Shown: positions 1 to 9,641 of the stretch, one piece after another
How the letters are laid out: each line of letters begins with the position of its first letter
Numbering within the stretch: the first letter of the stretch is position 1
Assembly: GCF_001968815.1 (NCBI RefSeq)
Contig: NZ_MIEQ01000096.1
Location: 434,001 to 498,000 of the forward strand
Source: Motiliproteus sp. MSK22-1
GTDB taxonomy: Bacteria; Pseudomonadota; Gammaproteobacteria; Pseudomonadales; Balneatricaceae
Length of the DNA stretch: 64,000 bases
Direction: 5' to 3'
The notes under the pieces: model-generated
Told to the model about the DNA's origin: nothing
Seen by the model: the letters and a program-made list of their open reading frames with translations, nothing else
The model's database searches: none
Position numbers and translations under genes: made by a program

Positions 1-264
1 CTGCCATCCGTTTGTCAAAGTGACTTTCCCGGCCAAAGCATTGAAAATATTTCCTTCGGATATTCAAGGTATGATAAAGAGGCGGTTTGGGCGAAGATCG
101 TATTCCAGAAAGGCGAGTACCGACAGCCCCAGTACCAGTCATACTCGACTTATCACCCTCCATCCATCCCTTTAGATTGGCAGAGTTCTGTGCAAAGGAT
201 TGGGTGTAGAGGTACGCCAAGCACAACCTATTCTGCAGCTGCTATTCTTAAACTACGCATGTAA
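1..264 (+). CDS. 3' end of a protein of unknown function (truncated by window edge)
   Basis: Reading frame 1 is open from the first base to a TAA at 262-264, giving 87 C-terminal residues with no start inside the window. The composition looks protein-like: aromatic and Gln/Tyr-rich stretches (RQPQYQSYSTYHPP), two cysteines and a basic C-terminus ending LKLRM. I do not recognise a family. It ends 42 bases before the next gene on the same strand, so the two may be co-transcribed. The gene could be longer or this could be a chance opening; the missing upstream sequence decides. Confidence 0.45.
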   Translation: MPSVCQSDFPGQSIENISFGYSRYDKEAVWAKIVFQKGEYRQPQYQSYSTYHPPSIPLDWQSSVQRIGCRGTPSTTYSAAAILKLRM

Positions 265-306
265 AGGGCGTCTCTCTAACACTTCATTTTGCGGAGGTAA
301 CCGCTC

Positions 307-645
307 ATGTTGGAAACACCACTTCCTAAAACCTTTACCCGGATAAGGGAACAGCATCCTAAATTGGCTGCTGCTATTGATGAGTTGGGTCAGGCGGTAA
401 AGCAGGAGGGACCTATCGATTTGAAGTCCGCGCAGTTGATTCAGTTGGCTGCGGCCGCGAGCATTCGTTCCGAAGGAGCGGTACATAGCCATGCCAGGCA
501 GGCCAGGGAGGCTGGAGCCAGTCAGGAGGAGATTCACCATGCGATTATTCTTCTGACCAGCACCATAGGTTTTCCAGCGGTGATGGCGGCCTTGAGATGG
601 GTGGATGATATCCTCGACCATGGCAGTGTTGGGCATTATCCATAG
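307..645 (+). CDS. Carboxymuconolactone decarboxylase / AhpD-like family protein without cysteines
   Basis: A 112-residue all-alpha protein of the CMD/AhpD fold. The family core is visible at about residues 55-75 as E-G-A-V-H-S-H-A-R-Q-A followed by A-G-A-S-x-E-E-I, the helix that normally carries the redox CxxC of AhpD. Here no cysteine is present anywhere, so a peroxidase-type thiol cycle is not possible; the histidines may serve a CMD-like or structural role. The start is well supported by GGAGG nine bases before the ATG. It converges with the Gfo/Idh gene. Specific substrate cannot be inferred. Confidence 0.8.
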   Translation: MLETPLPKTFTRIREQHPKLAAAIDELGQAVKQEGPIDLKSAQLIQLAAAASIRSEGAVHSHARQAREAGASQEEIHHAIILLTSTIGFPAVMAALRWVDDILDHGSVGHYP

Positions 646-667
646 GTATCGGCTACCAACAGTTATC

Positions 668-719
668 CGCTATCGATGGCTATCTGAGATCTATGGCTAT
701 CCGTGACCTATCGATAGCG
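668..719. repeat. Inverted repeat between convergent genes
   Basis: CGCTATCGAT at 668-677 is the exact reverse complement of ATCGATAGCG at 710-719. The 32-base loop carries two direct copies of GGCTATC (678-684 and 695-701). It lies between the CMD-like gene and the convergent oxidoreductase gene, so it may act as a weak bidirectional terminator, although no U-tract follows on either strand. Confidence 0.45.
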
Positions 720-724
720 TAACC

Positions 725-1726
725 TCAGATGTTTTGCCAGGAGTTGCTTTGGGCCGATCTGATAATGGCATCCAGTACTTTGGCGTTGGCCAGGGAGTCC
801 TCAAGCGATACCGCTGGAGGTGTACCCTGTCGAACAGCCAGAGCAAATTGGTCCGCTTGAAGCCGGTATTGATTAACCGGGTCCAATAAGATCTTTTCTG
901 CCGCCTGATTGCCCAGCCGACTTCCATCGTCAAGCCAGAGTCTGGCGGGTTGTTCTGCGTAGGGATTAAAGGGGATTTCAATCTCAATCCGCCCTTTGGT
1001 TCCCTGTATGCTGGCTTTTTGTGTGGGAACCAGTTGAGTGCCGCAGCTAAAAAAAGCCTGTCCTTTCGGAAATTCCATCAGCGCGCTGGTTAGGCAATCA
1101 ACCCCGAAATCAGAATCCTGTTCCATCAGTGAAACCACCCTGAGCGGTTCATCATCAAATACAAATCGGGAAAGGTAACTCCCGTAGCAGCCCACATCGA
1201 GTAGGGCGCCTCCTCCAATACCCGGCTGGTTGCGGACATTCTGCGGATCTCGATTATAGTATGAGAAGGTAATGTTGACGGTCCGTACATCACCAATGGC
1301 TCCCTGCTGAATCAGTTCTTTTACTCTTAGCCACTGAGGGTGAACTCTGACCATAAAGGCTTCCTGCAACACTAAGCCATGCTTTTTCTGGGCACTGATA
1401 AGTGTTTCAACCTGTTCAGTATCCAGCCCTATCGGCTTTTCACAGAGCACGTGCTTTCCTGCGGACAAAGCCCTTAGGCAATAGGGGAGATGCAGGTGGT
1501 TGGGTAACGGAATATAGACAGCTTCAATATCCGGATCGGCCAGTAGTTCATCATAGCCACCGAAAGCTTGTTCCAGGCCCATCTCCAAGGCCGCTGCCTG
1601 GGATGACTCTTTATTACGAGAAGCAATTGCCACCGGCGTGCAATAGGGGGATTGTTTTAATGCCGGTATTACCTGAGTACGTGCAATTTTTGCATTACCC
1701 AGAATTCCAAAGCGTACAGGTTCCAT
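725..1726 (-). CDS. Gfo/Idh/MocA family NAD(P)-dependent oxidoreductase
   Basis: This 333-residue cytosolic protein has the two-domain layout of the family. An N-terminal Rossmann fold begins RFGILGNAKIA (about residues 5-15), EKPIGL supplies the conserved EKP lysine near residue 97, and the C-terminal alpha/beta substrate domain contains GGGALLDVGCYG near residue 173. Members oxidise or reduce sugars, inositols or trans-dihydrodiols; the substrate here cannot be named. It starts 72 bases after gpmI on the same strand and may be read through from it. An AAGAG element precedes the ATG. Confidence 0.88.
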   Translation of the reverse strand: MEPVRFGILGNAKIARTQVIPALKQSPYCTPVAIASRNKESSQAAALEMGLEQAFGGYDELLADPDIEAVYIPLPNHLHLPYCLRALSAGKHVLCEKPIGLDTEQVETLISAQKKHGLVLQEAFMVRVHPQWLRVKELIQQGAIGDVRTVNITFSYYNRDPQNVRNQPGIGGGALLDVGCYGSYLSRFVFDDEPLRVVSLMEQDSDFGVDCLTSALMEFPKGQAFFSCGTQLVPTQKASIQGTKGRIEIEIPFNPYAEQPARLWLDDGSRLGNQAAEKILLDPVNQYRLQADQFALAVRQGTPPAVSLEDSLANAKVLDAIIRSAQSNSWQNI

Positions 1727-1798
1727 TGATAAAACTCTTTTCCAATGTGGCGAGGAATCTTCTCAGAGTCCTCGCAACGTGCTGAATTAAAGGTTCAA

Positions 1799-3367
1799 TT
1801 ATTTCACCCTGACAAGGGGCTTTCCGGTCATTTCTGCTGGAATGTCCAGATTCATCAGTTCCAACAATGTGGGTGCTATATCGCTGAGAGCACCGTCTTT
1901 TAATGCGGTGGTATCAAATGGTGAAACATAGACCAGAGGTACCGGTTCACAAGTGTGGGCTGTATGTACCTGACCACTGGTTGGATCCAGCATTTGCTCG
2001 ACGTTTCCGTGATCAGCGGTAATCAGGCATTGACCGCCGCTACTGGTAATCGCTTCGATAACCTGCCCAAGGCAGTGATCAAGGGCTTCGACTGCTTTCA
2101 CTGCCGCATCAAAATTTCCAGTATGACCGACCATGTCGCCATTGGCGTAATTACAGACAATCAGGTCATGATGATTATTTTCGATAGCGCTGACCAGATG
2201 TCTGGTAACTTCCGGTGCACTCATTTCCGGCTGCAAGTCATAGGTGGCCACTGAAGGTGAAGGGACCAGTATTCGTTCTTCGTTCTCAAAAGGCTTTTCA
2301 ACACCGCCGTTGAAGAAAAACGTAACATGGGCGTATTTCTCGGTTTCTGCCAGTCTAAGCTGCGACTTTCCGGCTTTGGCCAGCCAGTCACCCAAACAGT
2401 TTTTCAATACGATCGGCGGATAGGCGCAGGGGGCCGTGATATCGTCCGCATACTGGGTCAAGGTAACAAAATGGATGTCGCCGGGTTGAAGGCTAGTTTG
2501 AAAACCACTGAAACTGCTATCGGTAAAACTGCGACTTAGCTGACGGGCTCTGTCAGGACGAAAATTCATAAAAATGACGGCATCGCCCGTATTGATCGCA
2601 GAGCTGGACTGATCCGGGGTTTTGACAATTGATGCTGATACAAATTCATCATTCTCATCCCGGGCGTAAGCAGCATTCAGCGCATCTGCTGCGCTATCAA
2701 ACTGATAGCTTCCCTGCGCCTGGGTCAGGAGCTGATAAGCTGAGGAAGTCCGCTCCCAGCGTTGATCTCTGTCCATGGCGTAGTAGCGACCGATAATTGA
2801 GGCGATTCGACCCACGCCTAATGCCTTAAACTTATTGTCGATGCTTTGGATAGATGAAGCAGCGCTGCGAGGGGGGGTATCGCGACCATCAGTAAACGCA
2901 TGGAGATAAAGCTCCTTTGCCCCTCTTTTGGCAGCGATTTCGCAGGCTGCTTCGATTTGATGCTGGTGGCTATGAACGCCACCCGGTGATAACAGTCCCA
3001 TAATGTGTACGGCATTACCGGTTTTTACCGCTTTATCAATTGCCTCGATCAGGGTAGGGTTTTCAAAAAAACTGCCATCTTCGATCGCTTTATCTATGCG
3101 AGTCAGATTTTGATAGACCGTTCGTCCAGCCCCCAGGTTCATATGTCCTACTTCGGAATTACCCATTTGCCCTTCAGGTAGGCCAACAGCATTTCCTGAT
3201 GTGGCTATGCTGGCGTGAGGGTAGTGGCTGATAAGGTGGTCCCAGACCGGAGTTCGGGCACTATAAATTGCGTTTGCTTCGACACTGTCACTTTGACCCC
3301 AGCCATCAAGAATAATGAGCGCAAGAGGGCGTTTGTTGTTGGTTGTTTGTCCTGATGCATTACTCAT
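1799..3367 (-). CDS. gpmI: 2,3-bisphosphoglycerate-independent phosphoglycerate mutase
   Basis: Interconverts 3- and 2-phosphoglycerate in glycolysis and gluconeogenesis. The 522 residues match the usual length of the alkaline-phosphatase-superfamily enzyme. LIILDGWG near residues 17-24 supplies the metal aspartate, and [15 protein letters not shown] carries the phosphoserine (Ser71). The C-terminal metal site contains [10 protein letters not shown]. It follows mgsA by 155 bases in a run of lower-glycolysis genes. Being cofactor-independent, it needs Mn2+ rather than 2,3-BPG. The function is secure from motifs and length. Confidence 0.97.
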   Translation of the reverse strand: MSNASGQTTNNKRPLALIILDGWGQSDSVEANAIYSARTPVWDHLISHYPHASIATSGNAVGLPEGQMGNSEVGHMNLGAGRTVYQNLTRIDKAIEDGSFFENPTLIEAIDKAVKTGNAVHIMGLLSPGGVHSHQHQIEAACEIAAKRGAKELYLHAFTDGRDTPPRSAASSIQSIDNKFKALGVGRIASIIGRYYAMDRDQRWERTSSAYQLLTQAQGSYQFDSAADALNAAYARDENDEFVSASIVKTPDQSSSAINTGDAVIFMNFRPDRARQLSRSFTDSSFSGFQTSLQPGDIHFVTLTQYADDITAPCAYPPIVLKNCLGDWLAKAGKSQLRLAETEKYAHVTFFFNGGVEKPFENEERILVPSPSVATYDLQPEMSAPEVTRHLVSAIENNHHDLIVCNYANGDMVGHTGNFDAAVKAVEALDHCLGQVIEAITSSGGQCLITADHGNVEQMLDPTSGQVHTAHTCEPVPLVYVSPFDTTALKDGALSDIAPTLLELMNLDIPAEMTGKPLVRVK

Positions 3368-3522
3368 AAGCTTTTACTCGCTCTCTCTTTAGTGTTGATA
3401 CAGTACTGATTCAGTGTTGGTGCTGTTGTGATGATCCAGCCATTTTTTCTGCCGTGTTGATAGACACAACAGGCGTTGAATTGGATGAGTGTTCGGGGCT
3501 CCTGATCAGAGCCGGACGAAGG

Positions 3523-3984
3523 CTATTTTGTCCGTTCGTCTATGTAAGATTGGTAGTCGGGAACCGTTCTTGTGTAGTGCGCTGACAGGAAATCTGAACT
3601 GAACAGGAAATCGGCAGTGGCCTGATTACAGGCGACGGGAGTATTCCAGACTGCGGCAATTCTAAGCAGTGCTTTAACATCCGGATCATGGGGCATTTGG
3701 TCCAGAGGATCCCAGAAAAAAACCAACAGATCTATTTCACCTTCTGCGATACGAGCACCTAACTGTTGATCGCCACCCATCGGGCCGCTAAGTAAGGGTT
3801 CCACAGGTAATTCCAGCGTTTTGGCAAGAAGATTTCCTGTGGTGCCGGTTGCGAACAGTTGATGGCCTGCCAGTTGGCCCCGGTGCGCTTGTGCCCAGGT
3901 GATGAGTTCAGACTTTTTATGATCGTGAGCAACCAGCGCAATACGCTTACTGGCTGGCATGGTAACCTGAGTTGTTTTCATCAT
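3523..3984 (-). CDS. mgsA: Methylglyoxal synthase
   Basis: Converts dihydroxyacetone phosphate to methylglyoxal and phosphate, a bypass relieving phosphate limitation when sugar-phosphates accumulate. The sequence carries [10 protein letters not shown] near the N-terminus, ATGTTG, the catalytic GPMGGDQQ (Asp72, equivalent to Asp71 of E. coli) and [14 protein letters not shown] with the conserved His99. The ATG at 3984 is preferred over an upstream in-frame start at 4011 because GAGGAAA lies nine bases before it; a second ATG follows immediately. Placement between eno and gpmI links it to triose-phosphate control. It probably starts a new transcript, since a terminator-like hairpin follows eno. 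Confidence 0.95.
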   Translation of the reverse strand: MMKTTQVTMPASKRIALVAHDHKKSELITWAQAHRGQLAGHQLFATGTTGNLLAKTLELPVEPLLSGPMGGDQQLGARIAEGEIDLLVFFWDPLDQMPHDPDVKALLRIAAVWNTPVACNQATADFLFSSDFLSAHYTRTVPDYQSYIDERTK

Positions 3985-4021
3985 ATTGTTAGGTTTCCTC
4001 GACCATATCATTTGCTTGAGT

Positions 4022-4048
4022 AAAAGAAACCGGCACAGGGCCGGTTTC
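4022..4048 (-). terminator. Intrinsic terminator downstream of eno
   Basis: Arms GAAACCGGC (4026-4034) and GCCGGTTTC (4040-4048) flank a five-base loop. Read on the minus strand the second arm runs into TTTCTTTTAC, a short U-rich tract. It sits about 85 bases past the eno stop and before mgsA, so it should separate, at least partly, gap-pyk-eno transcription from mgsA-gpmI. Confidence 0.7.
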
Positions 4049-4133
4049 GTAGAGGGCTTGATCAGACAGCTGAAATTCAGGCATGCCCGCAGACTGGGTT
4101 ATGCGACCCAGATAGAGGTGTCTGAAGTACGCT

Positions 4134-5453
<1,320 letters not shown>

Positions 5454-5521
5454 CTACGTCAGGTAGGCGTGTTCTCGGCTAAATATGCCCACCCGTCAGC
5501 TAAGGCAAATGGCGGTTGATC

Positions 5522-5746
5522 CTAAAAATCGTATTCAGAGCAATGCATTATCTGTTTAAGCTTGCCGTTTGAACGTTCCAGCACTTCTTTCTGCTCAGCA
5601 ACTTCAATACGAATATCGAAATCACGAGGCCACTCGCTGTTGTTGTAATCGTAACTATCGTCGCTACCGTTTATTGCTTTACTGGAGTGCGGTTGCTTCT
5701 GTGCTTGTCCGTTTTGTTGTGATAGCTGTTCTGAAAGTTGTTGCAT
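5522..5746 (-). CDS. Small hydrophilic protein of unknown function between pyk and eno
   Basis: A 74-codon ORF whose ATG follows GAGG by eight bases (a GTG one codon earlier is also in frame). The product is Gln/Ser/Asn-rich and apparently disordered at the N-terminus (QQLSEQLSQQNGQAQ). An acidic middle section (DDSYDYNN) is followed by EWPRDFDIRIEVAEQKEVLE and a C-terminal HCSEYDF. No membrane segment or known domain is seen. It fits between pyk (70 bases) and eno (95 bases) on the same strand, which favours a real gene, but I cannot assign a family. Confidence 0.5.
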   Translation of the reverse strand: MQQLSEQLSQQNGQAQKQPHSSKAINGSDDSYDYNNSEWPRDFDIRIEVAEQKEVLERSNGKLKQIMHCSEYDF

Positions 5747-5816
5747 CACTCTGACCTCATCATATTGTCAGTAGATTTATAGTTATTCAGTCTGTTACGC
5801 AGTCGTCAGGACCCGT

Positions 5817-7265
5817 CTATTGAATACGGTCTCCGACACGGACGACTTTCATGGTATTGGTGCCGCCGTGAGCGTTAACGTAGTCACCCTTGGTAATAAT
5901 TACCAAGTCCCCTTTGGCGATGACTTCTCTGCGTAATAACTCATCAACTGCAAGCTGATTCACATCCTGATTGGGAATCGCTGAGGTATCAAAAGGTACC
6001 GTCTTTACGCCACGAAACAGAGCCACACGATTCTGAGTACGAGGGTGTGGCGAGAATGCAAAAATCGGCTGATTTGAACGTATTCGGGACATCAGGAGAG
6101 GAGTGTCCCCGGTTTCTGTCATGCAGATAATGGCCTTGATACCGTCCAGATGGTTTGCTGTATACATTGCCCCCATGGCTATCGATTCATCAATATGCTC
6201 AAAGGATTCGTTAACCCGGTGTTTTGAGGTATGGGCCTGAGGGTGCTTTTCAGCTCCCAGAATCACTCTGGACATGGCTTCCACCGTTTGAATCGGGTAT
6301 TCACCGGCCGCTGTTTCGGCTGATAGCATTACAGCATCGGTGCCATCCAGTACAGCGTTGGCCACATCAAAGACCTCTGCGCGAGTCGGCATGGGCTGAG
6401 TTATCATGGTTTCCATCATCTGTGTTGCTGTGATAACCACGCGATTCAGCGCTCGAGAACGATCGATAATGTGCTTTTGCACACCAATCAGTTCGGCATC
6501 GCCGATTTCAACACCCAAATCACCTCGTGCCACCATGACCCCGTCGGACGCTTCGATAATGCCGTCGAGTATTTCATCATCGGCAACTGCTTCCGCCCGT
6601 TCAATTTTTGAAATGAGTCCGGCTTTACCACCTGCTGCTTCCATGAGTCGGCGGGCTTCATGCATGTCTTCAGCGTCCCGGGGGAAGGATACAGCAAGAT
6701 AATCAACGCCGATTGCTACGGCGGTAACAATGTCGATTTTGTCTTTTTCAGTCAGTGCTGCGGCCGATAGACCACCGCCTTGGCGATTGATGCCCTTGTT
6801 GTTGGACAGCGGACCACCAATTGAGACTTTACAGTAAATTCTGGGAGCATTTACTTCAGTCACTTCCAGAACCACACGACCATCATCCAATAACAGTATG
6901 TCGCCCGGTTGACTGTCTTCCACCAGGGCTTTGTATTCGATACCGACCTGGGTCTTGTCGCCAGCGTCTTTATCCAGAGATGCATCCAGAACAAAAGTTT
7001 GCCCTTTATCCAACTCAACCTTAGTATCCTTAAAGCGGGAGATACGAATCTTCGGCCCTTGCAGATCGCCAAGAATGGCGACAAACCGGCCCTGCTTGCG
7101 CGCAAACTCTCGAACCAACTCGGCACGTTGTTGGTGATCTTCGGCAGATCCATGGGAAAAGTTCAATCGTACTACGTTGACACCTGCCGTGATCAACTGC
7201 TCAATGGCTTCAGGACTGCTCGTAGAGGGTCCAAGGGTGGCGACGATTTTAGTTCTGCGCTTCAT
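5817..7265 (-). CDS. pyk: Pyruvate kinase (PykA-like, first copy)
   Basis: Transfers phosphate from phosphoenolpyruvate to ADP. The 482 residues match the PykA subgroup in length. [20 protein letters not shown] opens the TIM barrel, followed by [23 protein letters not shown], the catalytic KIERAEAV region, [13 protein letters not shown] and [10 protein letters not shown]. The C-terminal alpha/beta domain ends [10 protein letters not shown]. It lies 72 bases downstream of gap, so co-transcription is likely. A second, divergent pyruvate kinase lies at 56621-58024, implying isozymes with different regulation. HexR control of gap and pykA is documented in related bacteria; here it is inferred through the shared upstream region. 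Confidence 0.96.
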   Translation of the reverse strand: MKRRTKIVATLGPSTSSPEAIEQLITAGVNVVRLNFSHGSAEDHQQRAELVREFARKQGRFVAILGDLQGPKIRISRFKDTKVELDKGQTFVLDASLDKDAGDKTQVGIEYKALVEDSQPGDILLLDDGRVVLEVTEVNAPRIYCKVSIGGPLSNNKGINRQGGGLSAAALTEKDKIDIVTAVAIGVDYLAVSFPRDAEDMHEARRLMEAAGGKAGLISKIERAEAVADDEILDGIIEASDGVMVARGDLGVEIGDAELIGVQKHIIDRSRALNRVVITATQMMETMITQPMPTRAEVFDVANAVLDGTDAVMLSAETAAGEYPIQTVEAMSRVILGAEKHPQAHTSKHRVNESFEHIDESIAMGAMYTANHLDGIKAIICMTETGDTPLLMSRIRSNQPIFAFSPHPRTQNRVALFRGVKTVPFDTSAIPNQDVNQLAVDELLRREVIAKGDLVIITKGDYVNAHGGTNTMKVVRVGDRIQ

Positions 7266-7337
7266 GATTTATATCTCTCTATTGCAAGGAGTCTGTCGAA
7301 CCCAATACTGGTATAAGGTTGAAAACCTGACAGTCAC

Positions 7338-8348
7338 CTATGCTTTGGCACTCATTAAGGCCAAAGTGTTATCCAACATTCTGTTGGAAAATCCCCATTC
7401 GTTATCGTACCAGGCCATGACTTTAACAAGGCGCCCATTAACACGGGTTTGAGTGGCGTCAAAGCTGGAAGATGCTGGGTTGTGATTGAAGTCTACGGAT
7501 ACTAAAGGTTGTTTGTTACATTCAAGCACCCCTCGCAGATATCCTTGGGCTGCTTCTTCAACAATGCCGTTGATTTCTTCCACGCTGGTGTCACGTCCTG
7601 CCAGGAAGGTGAGATCAACCAGAGATACATTGATGGTCGGCACTCGAACTGCCATACCGTCCAGTTTCCCATTCAATTCAGGTAGAACCAGTCCTACTGC
7701 GGCTGCCGCGCCGGTTTTAGTCGGGATCATTGACTGGGTAGCAGAGCGAGCCCGGTATAAGTCACTGTGATAAACATCGTTCAGGTTCTGGTCATTGGTA
7801 TAAGCGTGAATCGTGGTCATCAGCCCATTTTCAATGCCCAGAGCATCGTTAAGCGGTTTGGCGATAGGCGCCAGGCAATTTGTTGTACAGGATGCATTTG
7901 AGATTATTTGATGGCTAGCGGTCAGCACATCGTGGTTGATTCCATATACAACAGTAGCGTCAGCCCCTTTGGATGGAGCAGAAATAATAACCTTGCGCGC
8001 TCCTGCATCAATGTGTGCCTTGGCCTTGGAGCGATCAGTGAAAAGCCCTGTGCACTCGTAAACCACATCGACATTCAGATCTCCCCAGGGTAGTCGGGAA
8101 GGGTCCCGTTCTGAAAACGTTTGAATGCGATCACCGTTAACGATAAGGCCATCACTTTCTACGGTTACTTCTCCTGCAAAGCGGCCGTGAACGGTATCAA
8201 ATCGTGTCAGGTGAGCGTTGATGTTCGCATCACCAAGGTCGTTGATTGCAACAATCTTGATTTTGTCTTGTTTGTCGGACTCGTATAGAGCGCGAAGTAC
8301 GTTGCGGCCAATTCGACCGTAACCGTTGATAGCAACACGAATTGTCAT
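7338..8348 (-). CDS. gap: Glyceraldehyde-3-phosphate dehydrogenase, type I
   Basis: Oxidises glyceraldehyde-3-phosphate to 1,3-bisphosphoglycerate. The 336 residues carry the NAD-binding INGYGRIGR (7-15), Asp37 in INDLGD (pointing to NAD rather than NADP), the catalytic Cys154 in [12 protein letters not shown] and the C-terminal [13 protein letters not shown] strong AAGGAG precedes the ATG. It heads a minus-strand glycolytic run and is divergent from a HexR-like regulator; HexR-like palindromes lie at 8373-8384 and 8413-8435, close upstream of its start. No pgk or tpiA is nearby. Confidence 0.98.
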   Translation of the reverse strand: MTIRVAINGYGRIGRNVLRALYESDKQDKIKIVAINDLGDANINAHLTRFDTVHGRFAGEVTVESDGLIVNGDRIQTFSERDPSRLPWGDLNVDVVYECTGLFTDRSKAKAHIDAGARKVIISAPSKGADATVVYGINHDVLTASHQIISNASCTTNCLAPIAKPLNDALGIENGLMTTIHAYTNDQNLNDVYHSDLYRARSATQSMIPTKTGAAAAVGLVLPELNGKLDGMAVRVPTINVSLVDLTFLAGRDTSVEEINGIVEEAAQGYLRGVLECNKQPLVSVDFNHNPASSSFDATQTRVNGRLVKVMAWYDNEWGFSNRMLDNTLALMSAKA

Positions 8349-8372
8349 AGCCTGTCTCCTTAAAGTTATATA

Positions 8373-8384
8373 TGTAATTTTACA
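8373..8384. promoter_or_regulatory. HexR-like palindrome upstream of gap
   Basis: TGTAATTTTACA lies 25 bases before the gap start codon. It contains both half-sites of the HexR consensus (TGTAAT ... ATTACA), but with shorter spacing than the published 15-17 bp motif, so it may be a weaker or composite operator. Its location between promoter and ribosome site fits repression of gap. Confidence 0.5.
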
Positions 8385-8412
8385 TACATAACGACCTTTG
8401 TGAAGCCGAATA

Positions 8413-8435
8413 TGTAATTAATTTGCTATAATTAC
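8413..8435. promoter_or_regulatory. Spaced inverted half-sites, possible HexR operator
   Basis: TGTAATTA (8413-8420) and TAATTAC (8429-8435) form an inverted pair with an eight-base gap, about 65 bases upstream of gap. The half-sites match HexR, but the spacing is longer than the consensus. It may be a second operator for gap or simply AT-rich promoter sequence. Confidence 0.4.
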
Positions 8436-8592
8436 GTTATTTTTGATTATTAAAATTGTACTTTTAACTGTCAGACCCCCTTTTTTGTACTCTTAACCTG
8501 TTGAAATTGTTTAATAATAATAGATACAACTTAAAGTATAGTACGGCTGGTCGGATAACGGGATAATGATGAAGCTTTCTATGTAATTTTTA

Positions 8593-8607
8593 TGTAAGTA
8601 AATTACA
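8593..8607. promoter_or_regulatory. HexR operator upstream of hexR
   Basis: TGTAAGTAAATTACA differs at one base from the HexR consensus TGTAATTAAATTACA known from Shewanella, Vibrio and Pseudomonas comparative work. It lies 34 bases before the regulator's ATG. A TATTCT at 8615-8620 could be the -10 box, which would put the operator across the -35 to -10 interval and fit autorepression. Another half-site TGTAAT is at 8582-8587. Confidence 0.72.
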
Positions 8608-8641
8608 TTTCTGTTATTCTAGCTATTCAAGAGGGGCTGAT

Positions 8642-9547
8642 ATGCACCAGAAGCGCCTTATACAGAGTGAGATTGATACCTTGAATAACATCCTTACCCA
8701 CATTAATGACGAGTTGGAAAACCTGAATCGCTCCGAGCGTAAGGTTGCAGAAGTCATACTGGCAGATCCGCAAACGGCTACTCGCTCTACGATTGCTGTG
8801 TTAGCTAAAGCGTCCCAGGTCAGTGAACCAACAGTTAACCGGTTCTGTAAAAAGTTTAATACAGCAGGGTTTCCTGACTTTAAGCTGCATCTTGCTCAAG
8901 CACTGGCTCGCGGTGTTCCTTATGTCAATCGGAATGTTGAGCCAGAGGATACTTCTGACAGTTACACTCCTAAAATTTTTGACGCTACTATTTCAAGCCT
9001 GGCTTATGCAAAGGAGAAGCTGAGTCCCGCAGTGATCAATCAGGCAGTGGACCAGTTGATTCAGGCCAAGCAGATACTGTTTTACGGTCTCGGTGCATCT
9101 GGTCCTGTTGCTCAGGATGCCCAACATAAGTTTTTCCGTTTTAATATTCCGGTCACAGCCTATGATGATGTGTTGATGCAGCGAATGGCAGCAGCAGCCT
9201 GTGGTACCGGGGATGTGGTCGTGGTTATCTCTTACACCGGGCGAACCAAGGAACTTGTAGATATAGCAGCCTTGGCCCGGAAATCGGGAGCCTGTGTGAT
9301 TGGAATAACCGCTTCAGCGTCTCCCCTGGCAAAGCATTGTTCCGTTGTTCTGGGTGTCGAGGCCCCGGAAGATACGGATGTCTACATGCCAATGACTTCC
9401 CGGATTGTTCATCTGGCAGTCATTGATGTTTTGGCGACAGGGGTTACCCTGCGACGAGGGCCGGGTTTTCTCTCCCACTTGAAGAAGATTAAAGACAGTT
9501 TGAAAGATACTCGTTATCAAACTGAACCGGCAACCAGACAAAACTAG
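8642..9547 (+). CDS. hexR: HexR-like RpiR-family transcriptional regulator
   Basis: The 301 residues form an N-terminal RpiR-type helix-turn-helix (about 20-95, with NRSERKVAEVILADP and SEPTVNRFCKKF) and a C-terminal SIS sugar-phosphate-binding domain (about 140-265, with FYGLGASGPVAQDAQHKF and ISYTGRTKE). In gammaproteobacteria HexR senses the Entner-Doudoroff intermediate KDPG and controls gap, pyk, edd-eda and related genes. The N-terminus is roughly 20 residues longer than typical HexR, yet the ATG has a good AGAGGGG site. Divergence from gap and the matching operators support the name. Confidence 0.88.
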   Translation: MHQKRLIQSEIDTLNNILTHINDELENLNRSERKVAEVILADPQTATRSTIAVLAKASQVSEPTVNRFCKKFNTAGFPDFKLHLAQALARGVPYVNRNVEPEDTSDSYTPKIFDATISSLAYAKEKLSPAVINQAVDQLIQAKQILFYGLGASGPVAQDAQHKFFRFNIPVTAYDDVLMQRMAAAACGTGDVVVVISYTGRTKELVDIAALARKSGACVIGITASASPLAKHCSVVLGVEAPEDTDVYMPMTSRIVHLAVIDVLATGVTLRRGPGFLSHLKKIKDSLKDTRYQTEPATRQN

Positions 9548-9572
9548 AAAAAAGCCTCTTATGAAAAGGCTT
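9548..9572 (-). terminator. Intrinsic terminator for the MFS gene
   Basis: On the minus strand AAGCCT and AGGCTT pair around a nine-base loop and run into TTTT. It is 70 bases past the MFS transporter stop and directly abuts the convergent hexR stop codon. No U-tract follows on the plus strand. Confidence 0.65.
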
Positions 9573-9641
9573 GGCTGGCTATGTCGCTGTTAACTGAACC
9601 CCTGTTGAATGAGAAGCGTTTACCGGGGGCGTTGGATCGAT

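Noticed and set aside
253-636. 127-residue ORF antisense to the CMD-like gene
   Set aside because: Lies fully opposite a gene with a strong ribosome site and family match; its own composition is Arg/Leu-rich and lacks a ribosome site.
668-719. Inverted repeat as a site-specific recombination or attachment site
   Set aside because: Ten-base arms in a gap between ordinary convergent genes with no integrase or cargo; a transcription-related role is simpler.
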